Of a stretch of DNA of 64,000 bases, positions 10,640 to 19,812 are shown in pieces. A program made the position numbers and the translations under genes. The notes beneath the pieces were generated by a model that was given only the letters and a program-made list of their open reading frames with translations, ran no database searches and was not told where the DNA came from. Source of the DNA: Hamadaea sp013361475 (GTDB lineage: Bacteria > Actinomycetota > Actinomycetes > Mycobacteriales > Micromonosporaceae); the NCBI RefSeq assembly GCF_040654195.1, contig NZ_JBFAHM010000011.1, forward strand, positions 186,001 to 250,000. The letters run 5' to 3'. The stretch's first letter is position 1. Every line of letters starts with the position of its first letter.

Positions 10640-11215
10640 ATGGGCAAGGTTGTGATGCACAACGTCGTGTCGGTCGACGGGTTCATCGCCGACGACAATG
10701 ACGACGTGGGGCGGCTGTTCGATTGGTACTTCGCCGGCGACGTCCCGGTCGGCGGGTTCACTGTCACCCGGCAGTCGGCCGACTATCTCGAGTCGACCTG
10801 GGCACGAACCGGTTGCCTGGTGATCGGCCGGCGTCTGTTCGACTTGATGAACGGCTGGGACGGCACCCCGCCGGCGGGCATCGCGCACGTCGTGGTCGTC
10901 TCCCACCGGCCACGGCCCGACGGTTGGCACCCCGACGCGCCGTACCACTTCACCGGTGACCTCCAAACCGCGGCCCAGCAGGCCCAGATGCTGGCCCAAG
11001 ACCGGGACGTCGGCGTCGCCGCAGGCGAGGTGGGCGGGCAGTTCCTCGCCGCCGGTCTGGTCGACGAGATCGCCATGGACATCGCCCCCGTCGTTCTCGG
11101 ATCCGGGAAGCGATTCTTCGGCGCGACCCACACCCAGCACCTCCTGCAAGACCCGGACGTGGTCATCCGTGGCCATCGTGTGCTCCACCTGCGATACGCG
11201 GTGCGCCATGGATGA
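10640..11215 (+). CDS. Dihydrofolate reductase-like protein (RibD C-terminal domain family)
   Basis: 191 residues, ATG with AGGA nine bases upstream. It has the RibD C-terminal/DHFR-like fold: N-terminal VVMHNVVSVDGFIADDNDD, GCLVIGRRLFDLMNGWDG, AHVVVVSHRPRP and LVDEIAMDIAPVVLGSGKRF. Members are NADPH-binding reductases of mostly unknown substrate and are common as orphan genes beside regulators. Its last bases overlap the start of a PNPOx-like gene by eight, so the two are co-translated. A second member of the family lies at 62314-62919. Confidence 0.82.
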   Translation: MGKVVMHNVVSVDGFIADDNDDVGRLFDWYFAGDVPVGGFTVTRQSADYLESTWARTGCLVIGRRLFDLMNGWDGTPPAGIAHVVVVSHRPRPDGWHPDAPYHFTGDLQTAAQQAQMLAQDRDVGVAAGEVGGQFLAAGLVDEIAMDIAPVVLGSGKRFFGATHTQHLLQDPDVVIRGHRVLHLRYAVRHG

Positions 11216-11696
11216 CGCACTCATGGCCCACGCGCGAGACCTCGCCGACAGCAACCGCTACCTCACCCTGGCAACAATCGACGAGGACGGCCGCCCCTGG
11301 GCCTCACCGGTCTACTTCGCCGCCGACGCCGACCTGCGAGAGTTCTACTGGGTTTCCTCGCCCACGGCCCAGCACTCCCTCAACCTCGCGAAGCGACCCG
11401 ACGTCAGCCTCGTGGTGTTCGACTCCACGGTGCCGCCCTACCACGGCCGGTGCCTCTACGCAGCCGGCACCGCTCAAGCGCTCGACGACACCCAGATACA
11501 CCGTGGCCTGACGATCTATCCCGGGCCAGCGTCACGGGGCGGCTCCGCGGTCTCGGCAGCCGACGTCACCGGAACCGCACCCTGGCGCATCTATCGGGCC
11601 GAAGCCTCCGCGCTGTGGGTGCTCTGCCCGCGACCACCACGACAGGCATGCGAACGACACGGGCGCACAGACGATCACCGGCAACGCATCCGCTGA
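11208..11696 (+). CDS. Pyridoxamine 5'-phosphate oxidase-like flavoprotein
   Basis: 162 residues, starting at the ATG that overlaps the reductase stop. The first 110 residues follow the split-barrel FMN-binding fold: LADSNRYLTLATIDEDGRPW, ASPVYFAAD, then FYWVSSPTAQHSLNL and RPDVSLVVFDS. The C-terminal part is shorter and less conserved than in true PdxH, so vitamin B6 synthesis is unlikely. A flavin- or F420-dependent reductase role fits the paired DHFR-like gene. Both may belong to a small redox detoxification operon under the divergent ArsR-like regulator. Confidence 0.75.
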   Translation: MDDALMAHARDLADSNRYLTLATIDEDGRPWASPVYFAADADLREFYWVSSPTAQHSLNLAKRPDVSLVVFDSTVPPYHGRCLYAAGTAQALDDTQIHRGLTIYPGPASRGGSAVSAADVTGTAPWRIYRAEASALWVLCPRPPRQACERHGRTDDHRQRIR

Positions 11697-11748
11697 ACAG
11701 CACCACCAGACATCACGGAAGGTCGAACCATGTCCGGCTGCCGGGCGG

Positions 11749-12546
11749 TCATTCCACCGGAAGTGCGTCCTCGTGGAAATCTCGCACCGCGGCTACGGCG
11801 GCCGCCCGGTTCGTGACCTGCAGGCGTTCGAAGACGTGCTGAAGATGCTTGCGTACGGTCGATTCCGCGATGCCGAGTCGCCGGCCGATTTGGCGGTCGG
11901 TGTGCCCGGCGGCCACCAGGCGCAGCAGTTCTCGCTGGCGCTGGGTCAGGTCGGCGGCGCCGGATCGGGCCGCCCGCCGCTGCCGGTACATCTGGTACAG
12001 ATGCGGCCGCAGCAGCCACAGGATCGTTCGATCGCGATCGGTGAAGTCGCGGCCGGTGTCGCGGAAGGCCGCCAGCCGCAGCGTACGCCCGGGCGCGCCG
12101 GCCAGGCAGACGGTCATGTGATGGGCGACGCCGGCCGGAGCGAAGTACTCCGACCACATGCCGGTGTCGCGGTACTGCCGGGCCGAGTAGAAATCCGAGA
12201 TCTTGATGACGCTGTCCAGGTCGCCGCTGCGATCGGGATATGCGCAGGGTGCGCAGTCCCAGTAGTGCCGGAAGAACACGGCGAGCAGGTCCGGGTCGGC
12301 GTCGCCGGTCTCGGCAGGCAGATCCTGCCAAGGCCGGGCGGAGCGCTGGGTGCTGTCGATGACACCGACCGACACGGTGTCGCAGCCGAGCAGCGACCGC
12401 AGGCCGTCGAGGGTCGCAGGGGGCAGCAGCAATTCCGGCTCGCAGCTGTGCTGCGCGCCCTCGACAATGAGGCGTCGCATCGCGCGCAGGTCCCGATCGC
12501 CGGCCTTCACGAGCCGACCGTAGGAGCGCGGGTCGACCGCTGGCAA
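11749..12546 (-). CDS. LuxR-family transcriptional regulator with N-terminal GAF-like sensor
   Basis: 265 residues if read from the TTG at the 5' end; an internal ATG at 12480 gives 243. The C-terminal 65 residues are a LuxR helix-turn-helix: LTQRQRELLRLVAAGHTDRQ, then IGRRLGIAESTVRKHLQHVF. The first 190 residues look like a GAF/PAS-type sensory domain (ATLDGLRSLLGCDTVSVGVI, DFYSARQYRDTGMWSEYF). There is no phosphoacceptor receiver domain, so it probably senses a small molecule. It diverges from the M4 peptidase gene 75 bases away, its most likely target. Confidence 0.8.
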   Translation of the reverse strand: MPAVDPRSYGRLVKAGDRDLRAMRRLIVEGAQHSCEPELLLPPATLDGLRSLLGCDTVSVGVIDSTQRSARPWQDLPAETGDADPDLLAVFFRHYWDCAPCAYPDRSGDLDSVIKISDFYSARQYRDTGMWSEYFAPAGVAHHMTVCLAGAPGRTLRLAAFRDTGRDFTDRDRTILWLLRPHLYQMYRQRRAARSGAADLTQRQRELLRLVAAGHTDRQIGRRLGIAESTVRKHLQHVFERLQVTNRAAAVAAVRDFHEDALPVE

Positions 12547-12621
12547 TCACAAATGCGTCAGCCGCGCCATGGTCGGAAATGAGAATGGGCCGCGCCCTGC
12601 GGCTGCAACACACTCGACTCC

Positions 12622-14562
12622 ATGGATCGGCATCTGCACAGAACAGTCGCGTCGATGAGCGTCGGCATACTCACCGTTGCGCTGGCGGCGATCGCCGTCA
12701 TTCCCGCCGCGGCCGCTCCGGCTGCCGTGGTGGTGACCGAGATGACCGCCATCGCTCGCGCCGATGCGGTGCTGGATACGCAGCGCGAGACGCTGGCGGC
12801 CACCCAGGACGACGATTTCCGGGTCGTCCGCACCATCGTGGATCCGGACGGCTCATCGCACGTACGGTATTCACGTACCTATCAAGGTCTGCCGGTCTAC
12901 GGCGGCGACATCGTCGTGCACAACCGGCCGGACGGGACCTACGACGGCAGCTCAGTCGGCCTCGCCGCGCCGCTGCGGTTGGACATCCGGCCGAGCATCG
13001 CCGACAAGGACGCCATCGAGATCGCCCGGCGCGCCTTCGCCGGCAAGGTGGACAAGGTGGCCGACCCCGTACTGGTGATCGACGCGGCCGACGGCGTTGG
13101 CCGGCTCGCCTATGAGACAGTGGTCTCCGGCACGACCCTCGACGAGCAGACGCCCTCGGTGCTGCACGTGCTCGTCGACGCGCTGACGGGCGAAGTGACC
13201 CGGTCCGTGGACGAGATCGAGCAGATCATCTTCAGCCCCGAGATCGGCACCGGCAACACCTACTACTCCGGCAAGGTCCAGCTTCGTACCACCTACACAG
13301 ATCTGTATCCCGGCCCGCGGTACCGGCTGATCGACCAGCCGGCCGACGCTTCTCGAACCTGCGACATGGGAAACGGCACCACCACGTGCACCCCCGTCGT
13401 CGACTCGGACAACATCTGGGGCGACAGCACCCTCGCCGACCGCCAGACGGTCGCCGCCGACGCTCACTACGGCATGGGGGTCGCGTACGACTACTTCAGG
13501 AACATGCACGGACAATATGGAATCTCGGGCGACGGCCGAGGCGTGGCCGCTCGAGTCCATTTCGGCGACCAGCACTCCAACGCCAGCTGGTGGGGCGGGG
13601 CCAGAACCATGACCTTCGGCGACGGCGACGACAACCAGCATCCGTTCGTGACCCTCGACGTCGTCGGCCACGAGTGGACCCATGGCGTCACCGAATCCCT
13701 GGCCGGGCTGATCTACGGCGGTGAGTCAGGCGCTCTGAACGAGGCGACCAGCGACATCTTCGGCGCGGCGATGGAGTTCTACGCGGCGAACCCGGCCGAC
13801 CCGGGGGAGTACGAGATCGGCGAGAAGATCGACGACACCCCGCCGGCGGGTGGCGCCATCCGCTACCTGTACAACCCTGGTGCCGACGGCCTTTCCTACT
13901 CCTGCTACTGGGGGAAGTTCCCCGACACGTTCCCCGTCCACTTCTCCTCCGGGGTAGCCAACCACTTCTTCTTCAACCTCGCCGAGGGCAACGGGGAAAC
14001 CACCTGGGGCTACTCGCCACTGTGCCAGACCGGCCTGTCCGTGACGGGCATCGGCCGGGAAGCCGCCGAGAAGATCTGGTTCCGGGCGCTCAACGTGTAC
14101 TTCGTCTCCAACACCGGCTACAGCGACCAGGCCAACCCGGCCAACACCGCGCGGGCGTACACGATCAAGGCGGCGTCCGACCTGTACGGCCGATGCTCCG
14201 CGCAGGCGAAGGCGGTCAACGCCGCCTGGCTGTCGGTCAACGTGCCCGGCCCGTTCATCTGCTCCAAGCTGGAAGTCGACATCGACCACCTCGTCGTCTT
14301 CACCGCGGACACAGGCGTCGTAACGATCATCACCCACCCCGGCACGGAGCCGGCGACGCTAGAGTTCTCGGCGTCGGGCCTGCCGGAGGGCGTAGGTGTC
14401 ACGTTCCGGCCCGAGCGGGTCCAGGCCGGCGACAAGGCGTCGATGTCCGTCGCCGTGGCGGACTACGCTCGACCCGGGACCTATCCCATCACCATCACAG
14501 CCCGGAGCAAAGAGGACTCGGACTCCGTGACGCTGGAGCTGACCGTCCTCGCTCGAAAATAA
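12622..14562 (+). CDS. Secreted thermolysin-type M4 metallopeptidase
   Basis: 646 residues: signal peptide (about 1-32), an FTP/PepSY-type propeptide (about 60-200) and the M4 catalytic domain (about 205-545). Zinc ligands are H350 and H354 in HEWTH and E374 in GALNEATSD, at the spacing of thermolysin. A C-terminal 95-residue beta domain (VVTIITHPGTEPATLEFSA onward) resembles Ig-like repeats of secreted actinobacterial peptidases. It should be exported as a zymogen and autoprocessed. The LuxR-type regulator diverges from it, and a large nested hairpin overlaps its stop codon. Confidence 0.92.
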   Translation: MDRHLHRTVASMSVGILTVALAAIAVIPAAAAPAAVVVTEMTAIARADAVLDTQRETLAATQDDDFRVVRTIVDPDGSSHVRYSRTYQGLPVYGGDIVVHNRPDGTYDGSSVGLAAPLRLDIRPSIADKDAIEIARRAFAGKVDKVADPVLVIDAADGVGRLAYETVVSGTTLDEQTPSVLHVLVDALTGEVTRSVDEIEQIIFSPEIGTGNTYYSGKVQLRTTYTDLYPGPRYRLIDQPADASRTCDMGNGTTTCTPVVDSDNIWGDSTLADRQTVAADAHYGMGVAYDYFRNMHGQYGISGDGRGVAARVHFGDQHSNASWWGGARTMTFGDGDDNQHPFVTLDVVGHEWTHGVTESLAGLIYGGESGALNEATSDIFGAAMEFYAANPADPGEYEIGEKIDDTPPAGGAIRYLYNPGADGLSYSCYWGKFPDTFPVHFSSGVANHFFFNLAEGNGETTWGYSPLCQTGLSVTGIGREAAEKIWFRALNVYFVSNTGYSDQANPANTARAYTIKAASDLYGRCSAQAKAVNAAWLSVNVPGPFICSKLEVDIDHLVVFTADTGVVTIITHPGTEPATLEFSASGLPEGVGVTFRPERVQAGDKASMSVAVADYARPGTYPITITARSKEDSDSVTLELTVLARK

Positions 14563-14629
14563 GCCCATCCTCGCCATGCCGCCGCCGGACGTAGGACCGG
14601 CGGCGGCACAGCGCTCACACGGATGGGCT
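14562..14629 (+). terminator. Nested two-stem hairpin after the M4 peptidase gene
   Basis: Outer arms AGCCCATCC (14562-14570) and GGATGGGCT (14621-14629) enclose a perfect 12-base stem, TGCCGCCGCCGG (14577-14588) with CCGGCGGCGGCA (14597-14608). The outer arm begins on the last base of the stop codon. It likely terminates transcription and shields the 3' end of the message. Confidence 0.7.
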
Positions 14630-14818
14630 CTGGGCAGTCATCGCGGTGCTCACGCTCATCGTCGCGCTGTTCCTCGGCCACGAGCCGAGGTCCGCAGTCC
14701 GCAAACCCGACGCGAGTCGCGTACGGGCGTGAACTTGGCTGGGCCTCCGCAGCGCCGACCTGCGGGGACTGCCCTGGTGGCGCAGCGTGAGGTCGGCGCG
14801 GATGCGCCATGATGTGGG

Positions 14819-15310
14819 ATGGCGCAAACGGCGGGTTCGGCTGATCGAGCGGAGCTGGTGGACGCATTGCTGACGGCGAGCCGGGCGATGGTCGCGCTGG
14901 CCGGCCGATCATTGTCGGGGGCCGGTACTGAGGTGACGCTTCCGCAGTTTCGGGCGCTTGTCGTGCTCGCGACCAGGGGGCCGCAACGGGTGGTGGACAT
15001 TGCGGCTGAGCTGGGGGTCAACCCGTCGACGGGCACCCGTATGTGTGAGCGGCTGGTGGGCAAAGGGTTGATCGAGCGGCAGCGCGATGACGCCGACCGT
15101 CGGCAGGTGCAGGTCAGTCTCACTGCGGCGGGGCGGCAGGTCGTTGCTGAGGTGACGGCACAACGGCGGACGGAGTTGCAGCGGGTGGTCGATGCGCTGC
15201 CCGACGCGTCATTTGGTCAGGTCGCGTCGGTGTTGCGGCAGGTCACCGACCTCATCGGGGAACCCGATGAGCACCAGTGGTGGCTGGGCTGGCATGACGG
15301 CGAGCACTGA
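14819..15310 (+). CDS. MarR-family transcriptional regulator
   Basis: 163 residues. The winged helix is clear: LPQFRALVVLATRGPQRVVD, IAAELGVNPSTGTRMCERLV, GKGLIERQRDDADRRQVQVS, LTAAGR. The ATG lacks a ribosome site and has a CATGAT string five bases upstream. MarR proteins are dimeric repressors relieved by small aromatic ligands or oxidants. No adjacent operon is obviously under its control. Confidence 0.85.
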   Translation: MAQTAGSADRAELVDALLTASRAMVALAGRSLSGAGTEVTLPQFRALVVLATRGPQRVVDIAAELGVNPSTGTRMCERLVGKGLIERQRDDADRRQVQVSLTAAGRQVVAEVTAQRRTELQRVVDALPDASFGQVASVLRQVTDLIGEPDEHQWWLGWHDGEH

Positions 15311-15461
15311 ACGGCTGGTCGACGTCGGACTCTGTCAGGGGTGACCGCCGGGTGGCCGCGCTCGGTGTGAGCGGCCGTCGAACAACCCGAAGACTAGACC
15401 ACCACGAGGCGTATGACCGGCGGCTGTCGTCGCTCGGTCTCGCGGCGTTCAGCGGCCCGGA

Positions 15462-15827
15462 CTACATGGGCCCGTGGTAGGCGAGAGCCACGACCAGCGT
15501 GGCGACCGCAAGAGCGAAGAACGCCGCCCAATTGCCCCAGTGGCTCGGCCGGGTATCACGGACCCGCACATGCGCCGCCGCAGCACCCACGAAGTACAGG
15601 ACCAGGCCGCAGGCTGCCGCCGTGCCGATCCCCGGTACAACGAACCCGGCGAGCAGTCCGAGGGAACCGGCGGCCAGCAGTGTCCCGAGCGGGACCATCC
15701 AGGACGCCGGCACGTGCACCGCTTCGGCAGTGCGAATAACGATGTCGCTGCCAGTGATGCTCAAAATGGCGGCGTAGGCGAAGACGATCGCGGCCACAAC
15801 GGTGACCGCGACATACATAGCCAGCAT
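15462..15827 (-). CDS. DoxX-like small membrane protein
   Basis: 121 residues with four predicted transmembrane helices in the DoxX/DoxD pattern (YVAVTVVAAIVFAYAAIL, WMVPLGTLLAAGSLGLLAGF, AAACGLVLYFVGAAAAH, WAAFFALAVATLVVALAY). I chose the ATG eight bases after AGGAG rather than the GTG three codons earlier, which would sit directly on the ribosome site. Such proteins are often induced by stress and repressed by a neighbouring MarR or HxlR regulator. Here a divergent MarR gene and a perfect palindrome in the shared promoter region fit that model. Confidence 0.82.
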   Translation of the reverse strand: MLAMYVAVTVVAAIVFAYAAILSITGSDIVIRTAEAVHVPASWMVPLGTLLAAGSLGLLAGFVVPGIGTAAACGLVLYFVGAAAAHVRVRDTRPSHWGNWAAFFALAVATLVVALAYHGPM

Positions 15828-15879
15828 GAGATGCACTCCTCTCGGCCAGTGAGTTCGCTTCGCATCTCCAGTTTAGCTT

Positions 15880-15900
15880 GGCATCAAGTAACTTGATGCC
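15880..15900. promoter_or_regulatory. Perfect MarR-type operator palindrome
   Basis: Ten-base arms GGCATCAAGT and ACTTGATGCC flank a single central A. The core ATCAAGT-ACTTGAT is the typical MarR/HxlR operator style. It lies between the divergent DoxX-like and MarR genes, so the MarR protein probably binds here and represses both. Confidence 0.8.
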
Positions 15901-15927
15901 CGGCTACTTTGCCGTCGGCGGTCACGC

Positions 15928-15933
15928 TAGGCT
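15928..15933 (+). promoter_or_regulatory. Possible leaderless -10 box TAGGCT for the second MarR gene
   Basis: TAGGCT, seven bases, then the GTG start codon. An AGG ten bases upstream of the GTG leaves a leadered reading possible. Confidence 0.4.
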
Positions 15934-15940
15934 TGACCAG

Positions 15941-16453
15941 GTGGACCGTGATTCCGTCGATCACATCGTGAGCGCTTGGCACGACCGTGACCCGGGCCTT
16001 GACTCCAGCACTCTGCAGGTCATCGGCCGGCTCCTGCTGTGCGCCGGATACTTCGAACGGGCGGCGATCGCCGCGCTCGAGCCCTACGGGCTCAGCATCG
16101 CCGACTTCGACGTGCTCAACACGCTGCACCGGGTCGGCGACCACGGCGGCAGCAAGCCGACCGACCTGGCTCGTGCGTCACTGATCACCACTGGGGCGAT
16201 GACCTCTCGATTGGACAGGCTCGAACGGGCCGGGCTCATCCGCCGCCAGCCTGATCCTGCCGACCGCCGCGGAATACTCGTCAAGCTCACCGCGAAGGGC
16301 GCCAAGGTCGCCCACCGCGCGCTCCGCGCATTGATCGACGTTAACGAGTCGTATCTGGATCCGCTGTCGGCCCAGCAGCGTGACACGCTGGCGTCCACAC
16401 TGAAGACGCTGCTGCTACAACAAGAGAACGCTCACCGCGACCAACCTTCCTGA
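15941..16453 (+). CDS. MarR-family transcriptional regulator divergent from DoxX-like gene
   Basis: 170 residues from GTG. A longer reading from TTG at 15878 would run through the operator and is unlikely. The winged-helix core is IADFDVLNTLHRVGDHGGSK, PTDLARASLITTGAMTSRLD, RLERAGLIRRQPDPADRRGI. With the perfect palindrome 41 bases upstream it is probably autoregulated and represses the DoxX-like gene, as many MarR regulators do for a divergent stress gene. Confidence 0.87.
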   Translation: MDRDSVDHIVSAWHDRDPGLDSSTLQVIGRLLLCAGYFERAAIAALEPYGLSIADFDVLNTLHRVGDHGGSKPTDLARASLITTGAMTSRLDRLERAGLIRRQPDPADRRGILVKLTAKGAKVAHRALRALIDVNESYLDPLSAQQRDTLASTLKTLLLQQENAHRDQPS

Positions 16454-16584
16454 CGGCCGCAACGCCGCCGGAATGGGATGGTCGACCATGTGTCGGCTGC
16501 ATGCCCGGCGTACCAGCGATCCGCGGGGTGCGGGCCGCGGGGCACCCGGTCGCCGCGATCTGCCTCGTGGCACCATGGTGCGTT

Positions 16585-17496
<912 letters not shown>

Positions 17497-17592
17497 AACA
17501 GCGGCGGCACCGGATGCGGCCACGATGTTGCGTTGCCGGCGATGCCGACGTCAGATGCCGGGGCATTCGCCAAATCAACCCGGTGAGCGGAC

Positions 17593-17617
17593 GTACCCGT
17601 CCCCACGGAACGGGTAC
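17593..17617. terminator. Hairpin between convergent genes
   Basis: Arms GTACCCGT and ACGGGTAC pair perfectly around a nine-base loop, midway between the DUF1963 gene and the convergent dehydrogenase gene. It is a plausible bidirectional terminator. Confidence 0.45.
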
Positions 17618-17717
17618 CGCGGTTCGCCGCACGATGCCGAGATCCGGGGACCCCGAAGTGCAATACAGCAGGCTGTCAGCTTGTTCCGTGTCATGTGGTG
17701 GCGCGATGCCGTTCTGT

Positions 17718-18803
17718 TCAGCCGTTGATGCGCAGGACGTCCTTGACTCCATGTGGTTGCTTGAGGACCTCCGGGCCGGCGTCGAGCGGCACCCGGTTGG
17801 TGATGATCGACCGGACGCTGTGCGGGATTAGGTACATGGCTTGTTCGAGCTTCTGCACGGCCAGTTCGAACGCTGACCGGCCGGCGTTGACCGTGCCCAC
17901 GATGGCCTGGTTGTTGAGGACGATGTCTTTCATGATCCGGTCGATGGGCAGCGTGGCGGGTTCGTTCAGCGCGGGAATGCCGGTCAGGATGAGCAGGCCG
18001 TTCGGGGCGAGCGCTTGGGTGGCGGTGAAGGCCACAGTGGGAACGCCGACGGCTTCGTAGATGACGTCGATGGCTCCGATGACGCTGTTGATCTTTTCGA
18101 TCGGGGTCTGCTCCGTGGACACGTATACGGCGCCCAGTTCGCGGACTTTGTCGGCGCGAGGGCTGTCGGCGGGTTCGCGCGAGTAGACGACCGTGTCGAA
18201 GCGGGTCACGGTCATCGCGATGGCGCCGAGCATGCCGATCGGGCCTGCGCCCAGCACGAGGGTTCGGGCCTTGTCTGGTTGCCAGGGCAGCCGTTGCTGG
18301 ATGGCCTGCGCCTGTTCGGCGGCCTTGGCGGCGATGGACAGAGGCTCGATGAGGGTGGCGACGTCGGTCAGTTGCGGTGGTACGGCGACGAGGTTCTGCT
18401 CGTCTTCGACGACGAGTTCGGTGAGGTAGCCGTGGGCGTGTTTGATGCCGCGCTCGGTGAACGCGCCGGTGGTGCAGAAGTCCTGCCGGCCGATCCGGCA
18501 GGTGCGGCAGCCGGAATCGGGGCATGGCCGGCGCACGGTGGGGACGACGAGGTCGCCGACACGCAGCTCGGTGACGTCTGGGCCGGTTTCGAGGACTTCG
18601 GCGACGGCCTCGTGGCCAAGGATCAGGTAGTCCGATCCGGTGGGCGGATCACCGTACTCGAAGGCGGCGATCTCACGGTCGGTGCCGCAGATGCCGACCT
18701 CCAGGACGCGTAGCAGCGCTTGACGCCCGGTCGGCGCGGGCGGCTCGGCGACGTCGATGACCCGGACGTCCTGCTGTTCGCGGAATACCGCCAGTGCACG
18801 CAT
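17718..18803 (-). CDS. Zinc-dependent glucose/aldose 1-dehydrogenase (MDR family)
   Basis: 361 residues from the ATG of MRALAVFREQQDVRV. It is a medium-chain dehydrogenase: catalytic zinc region EVGICGTDREI and GHEAVAEV, structural zinc cysteines in PCPDSGCRTC and DFC, and Rossmann motif VLGAGPIGMLGA. The C-terminal half matches the glucose dehydrogenase C-terminal family. It should oxidise an aldose to a lactone with NAD(P). It is the last gene of a three-gene operon, four bases after the 2-hydroxyacid dehydrogenase, and fits a non-phosphorylative sugar oxidation route. Confidence 0.85.
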   Translation of the reverse strand: MRALAVFREQQDVRVIDVAEPPAPTGRQALLRVLEVGICGTDREIAAFEYGDPPTGSDYLILGHEAVAEVLETGPDVTELRVGDLVVPTVRRPCPDSGCRTCRIGRQDFCTTGAFTERGIKHAHGYLTELVVEDEQNLVAVPPQLTDVATLIEPLSIAAKAAEQAQAIQQRLPWQPDKARTLVLGAGPIGMLGAIAMTVTRFDTVVYSREPADSPRADKVRELGAVYVSTEQTPIEKINSVIGAIDVIYEAVGVPTVAFTATQALAPNGLLILTGIPALNEPATLPIDRIMKDIVLNNQAIVGTVNAGRSAFELAVQKLEQAMYLIPHSVRSIITNRVPLDAGPEVLKQPHGVKDVLRING

Positions 18804-18807
18804 ACTC

Positions 18808-19812
18808 TCACGTCCTTCCATGGTCGATGTGGTTCACCGGGGAACGCGGCGGCAGGCCGCTGAGTACCCGGACGGCTTCGGTGGCCGCGATGGTGCGAAT
18901 GGCCTGAATGGATTCCTCGGAGTAGTAGGCCGCGTGCGGGGTGACGATCACGTGGGGGTTTCGCAGGAGCGGGTTGTCCGGTGTCCAGCCGCGGTGCTTG
19001 GCGGGTTCCTCTTCCAGGTCGTCGAGGGCGGCGCCGGCGATGACGCGTCGTTGCAGCGCCCGGTCGAGGGCGGAGTCCTCGACGATCGGCCCGCGTGCGG
19101 TGTTGACGAGGATGGCGGTGGGTTTCATCCGGGCCAGGGTGGTGTCGTTGAACAGATGGCGGGTCTGCGAGGTGAGTGGTGCCTGGATCGTGAGGTAGTC
19201 CGACTGGCTGATCAGCTCGTCCAGTTCCACCGGCCGGACCCGGTCGGCGCGCATCTGATGGGCGTCGACGAACGGGTCGCAGGCCCAGACGTCGACGCCG
19301 AACGGTTGGGCGCGGGCGGCGATGAGTCGGGCGATGGCGCCGTAGCCGAGCAGGCCGAAGACTCGACCGCGTAGCCGCCAGATCGGTTGGCCCGTCTGCC
19401 ATCGCCATTCGCCGTGGCGGGTGGCCGCGTCGTACTGGACGATCTTTCGGGCGGCGGTGAGCCATAGTGCGATGGCGTGGTCGGCGACCTCGTCGGCACA
19501 CCAGTCGTTGGGCGCGTTGGTGACCTGTATGCCGAGGCGGGTGGCTTGGTCGACGTCGACGATGTCGACTCCGGTGCCATAGCGGGAGATGACCCGGAGC
19601 CGTGGCAGGTTGTCCATCGCGGTGGCGCCTATGTGGGCGTACTGCGTGAGGATGCCGTCGGCGTCTTGGCCGGCTGCGATGACGTCCTGTTCGGACTTGC
19701 ACTGGTGGGCGGTGAGCCGGAATCCGGCGTCCTCGACGATGGCGCGCTCGATCTTGACATCGCCGAAGTCCGAGTCTGCGATCATGATCGTACCGGGTTT
19801 AGTGGGAGTCAC
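18808..19812 (-). CDS. D-isomer-specific 2-hydroxyacid dehydrogenase
   Basis: 334 residues from a GTG with AGGGA seven bases upstream. NAD-binding motif LLGYGAIARLI, catalytic Arg in NTARGP, Glu in DDLEEEP and His in PHAAYYS are all present, as in phosphoglycerate- and glyoxylate-type dehydrogenases. It reduces a 2-oxoacid or oxidises a 2-hydroxyacid. Its first codons overlap the end of the dehydratase gene by 14 bases, so the two are coupled. In this operon it may act on the 2-keto-3-deoxy sugar acid or a cleavage product of it. Confidence 0.88.
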   Translation of the reverse strand: MTPTKPGTIMIADSDFGDVKIERAIVEDAGFRLTAHQCKSEQDVIAAGQDADGILTQYAHIGATAMDNLPRLRVISRYGTGVDIVDVDQATRLGIQVTNAPNDWCADEVADHAIALWLTAARKIVQYDAATRHGEWRWQTGQPIWRLRGRVFGLLGYGAIARLIAARAQPFGVDVWACDPFVDAHQMRADRVRPVELDELISQSDYLTIQAPLTSQTRHLFNDTTLARMKPTAILVNTARGPIVEDSALDRALQRRVIAGAALDDLEEEPAKHRGWTPDNPLLRNPHVIVTPHAAYYSEESIQAIRTIAATEAVRVLSGLPPRSPVNHIDHGRT

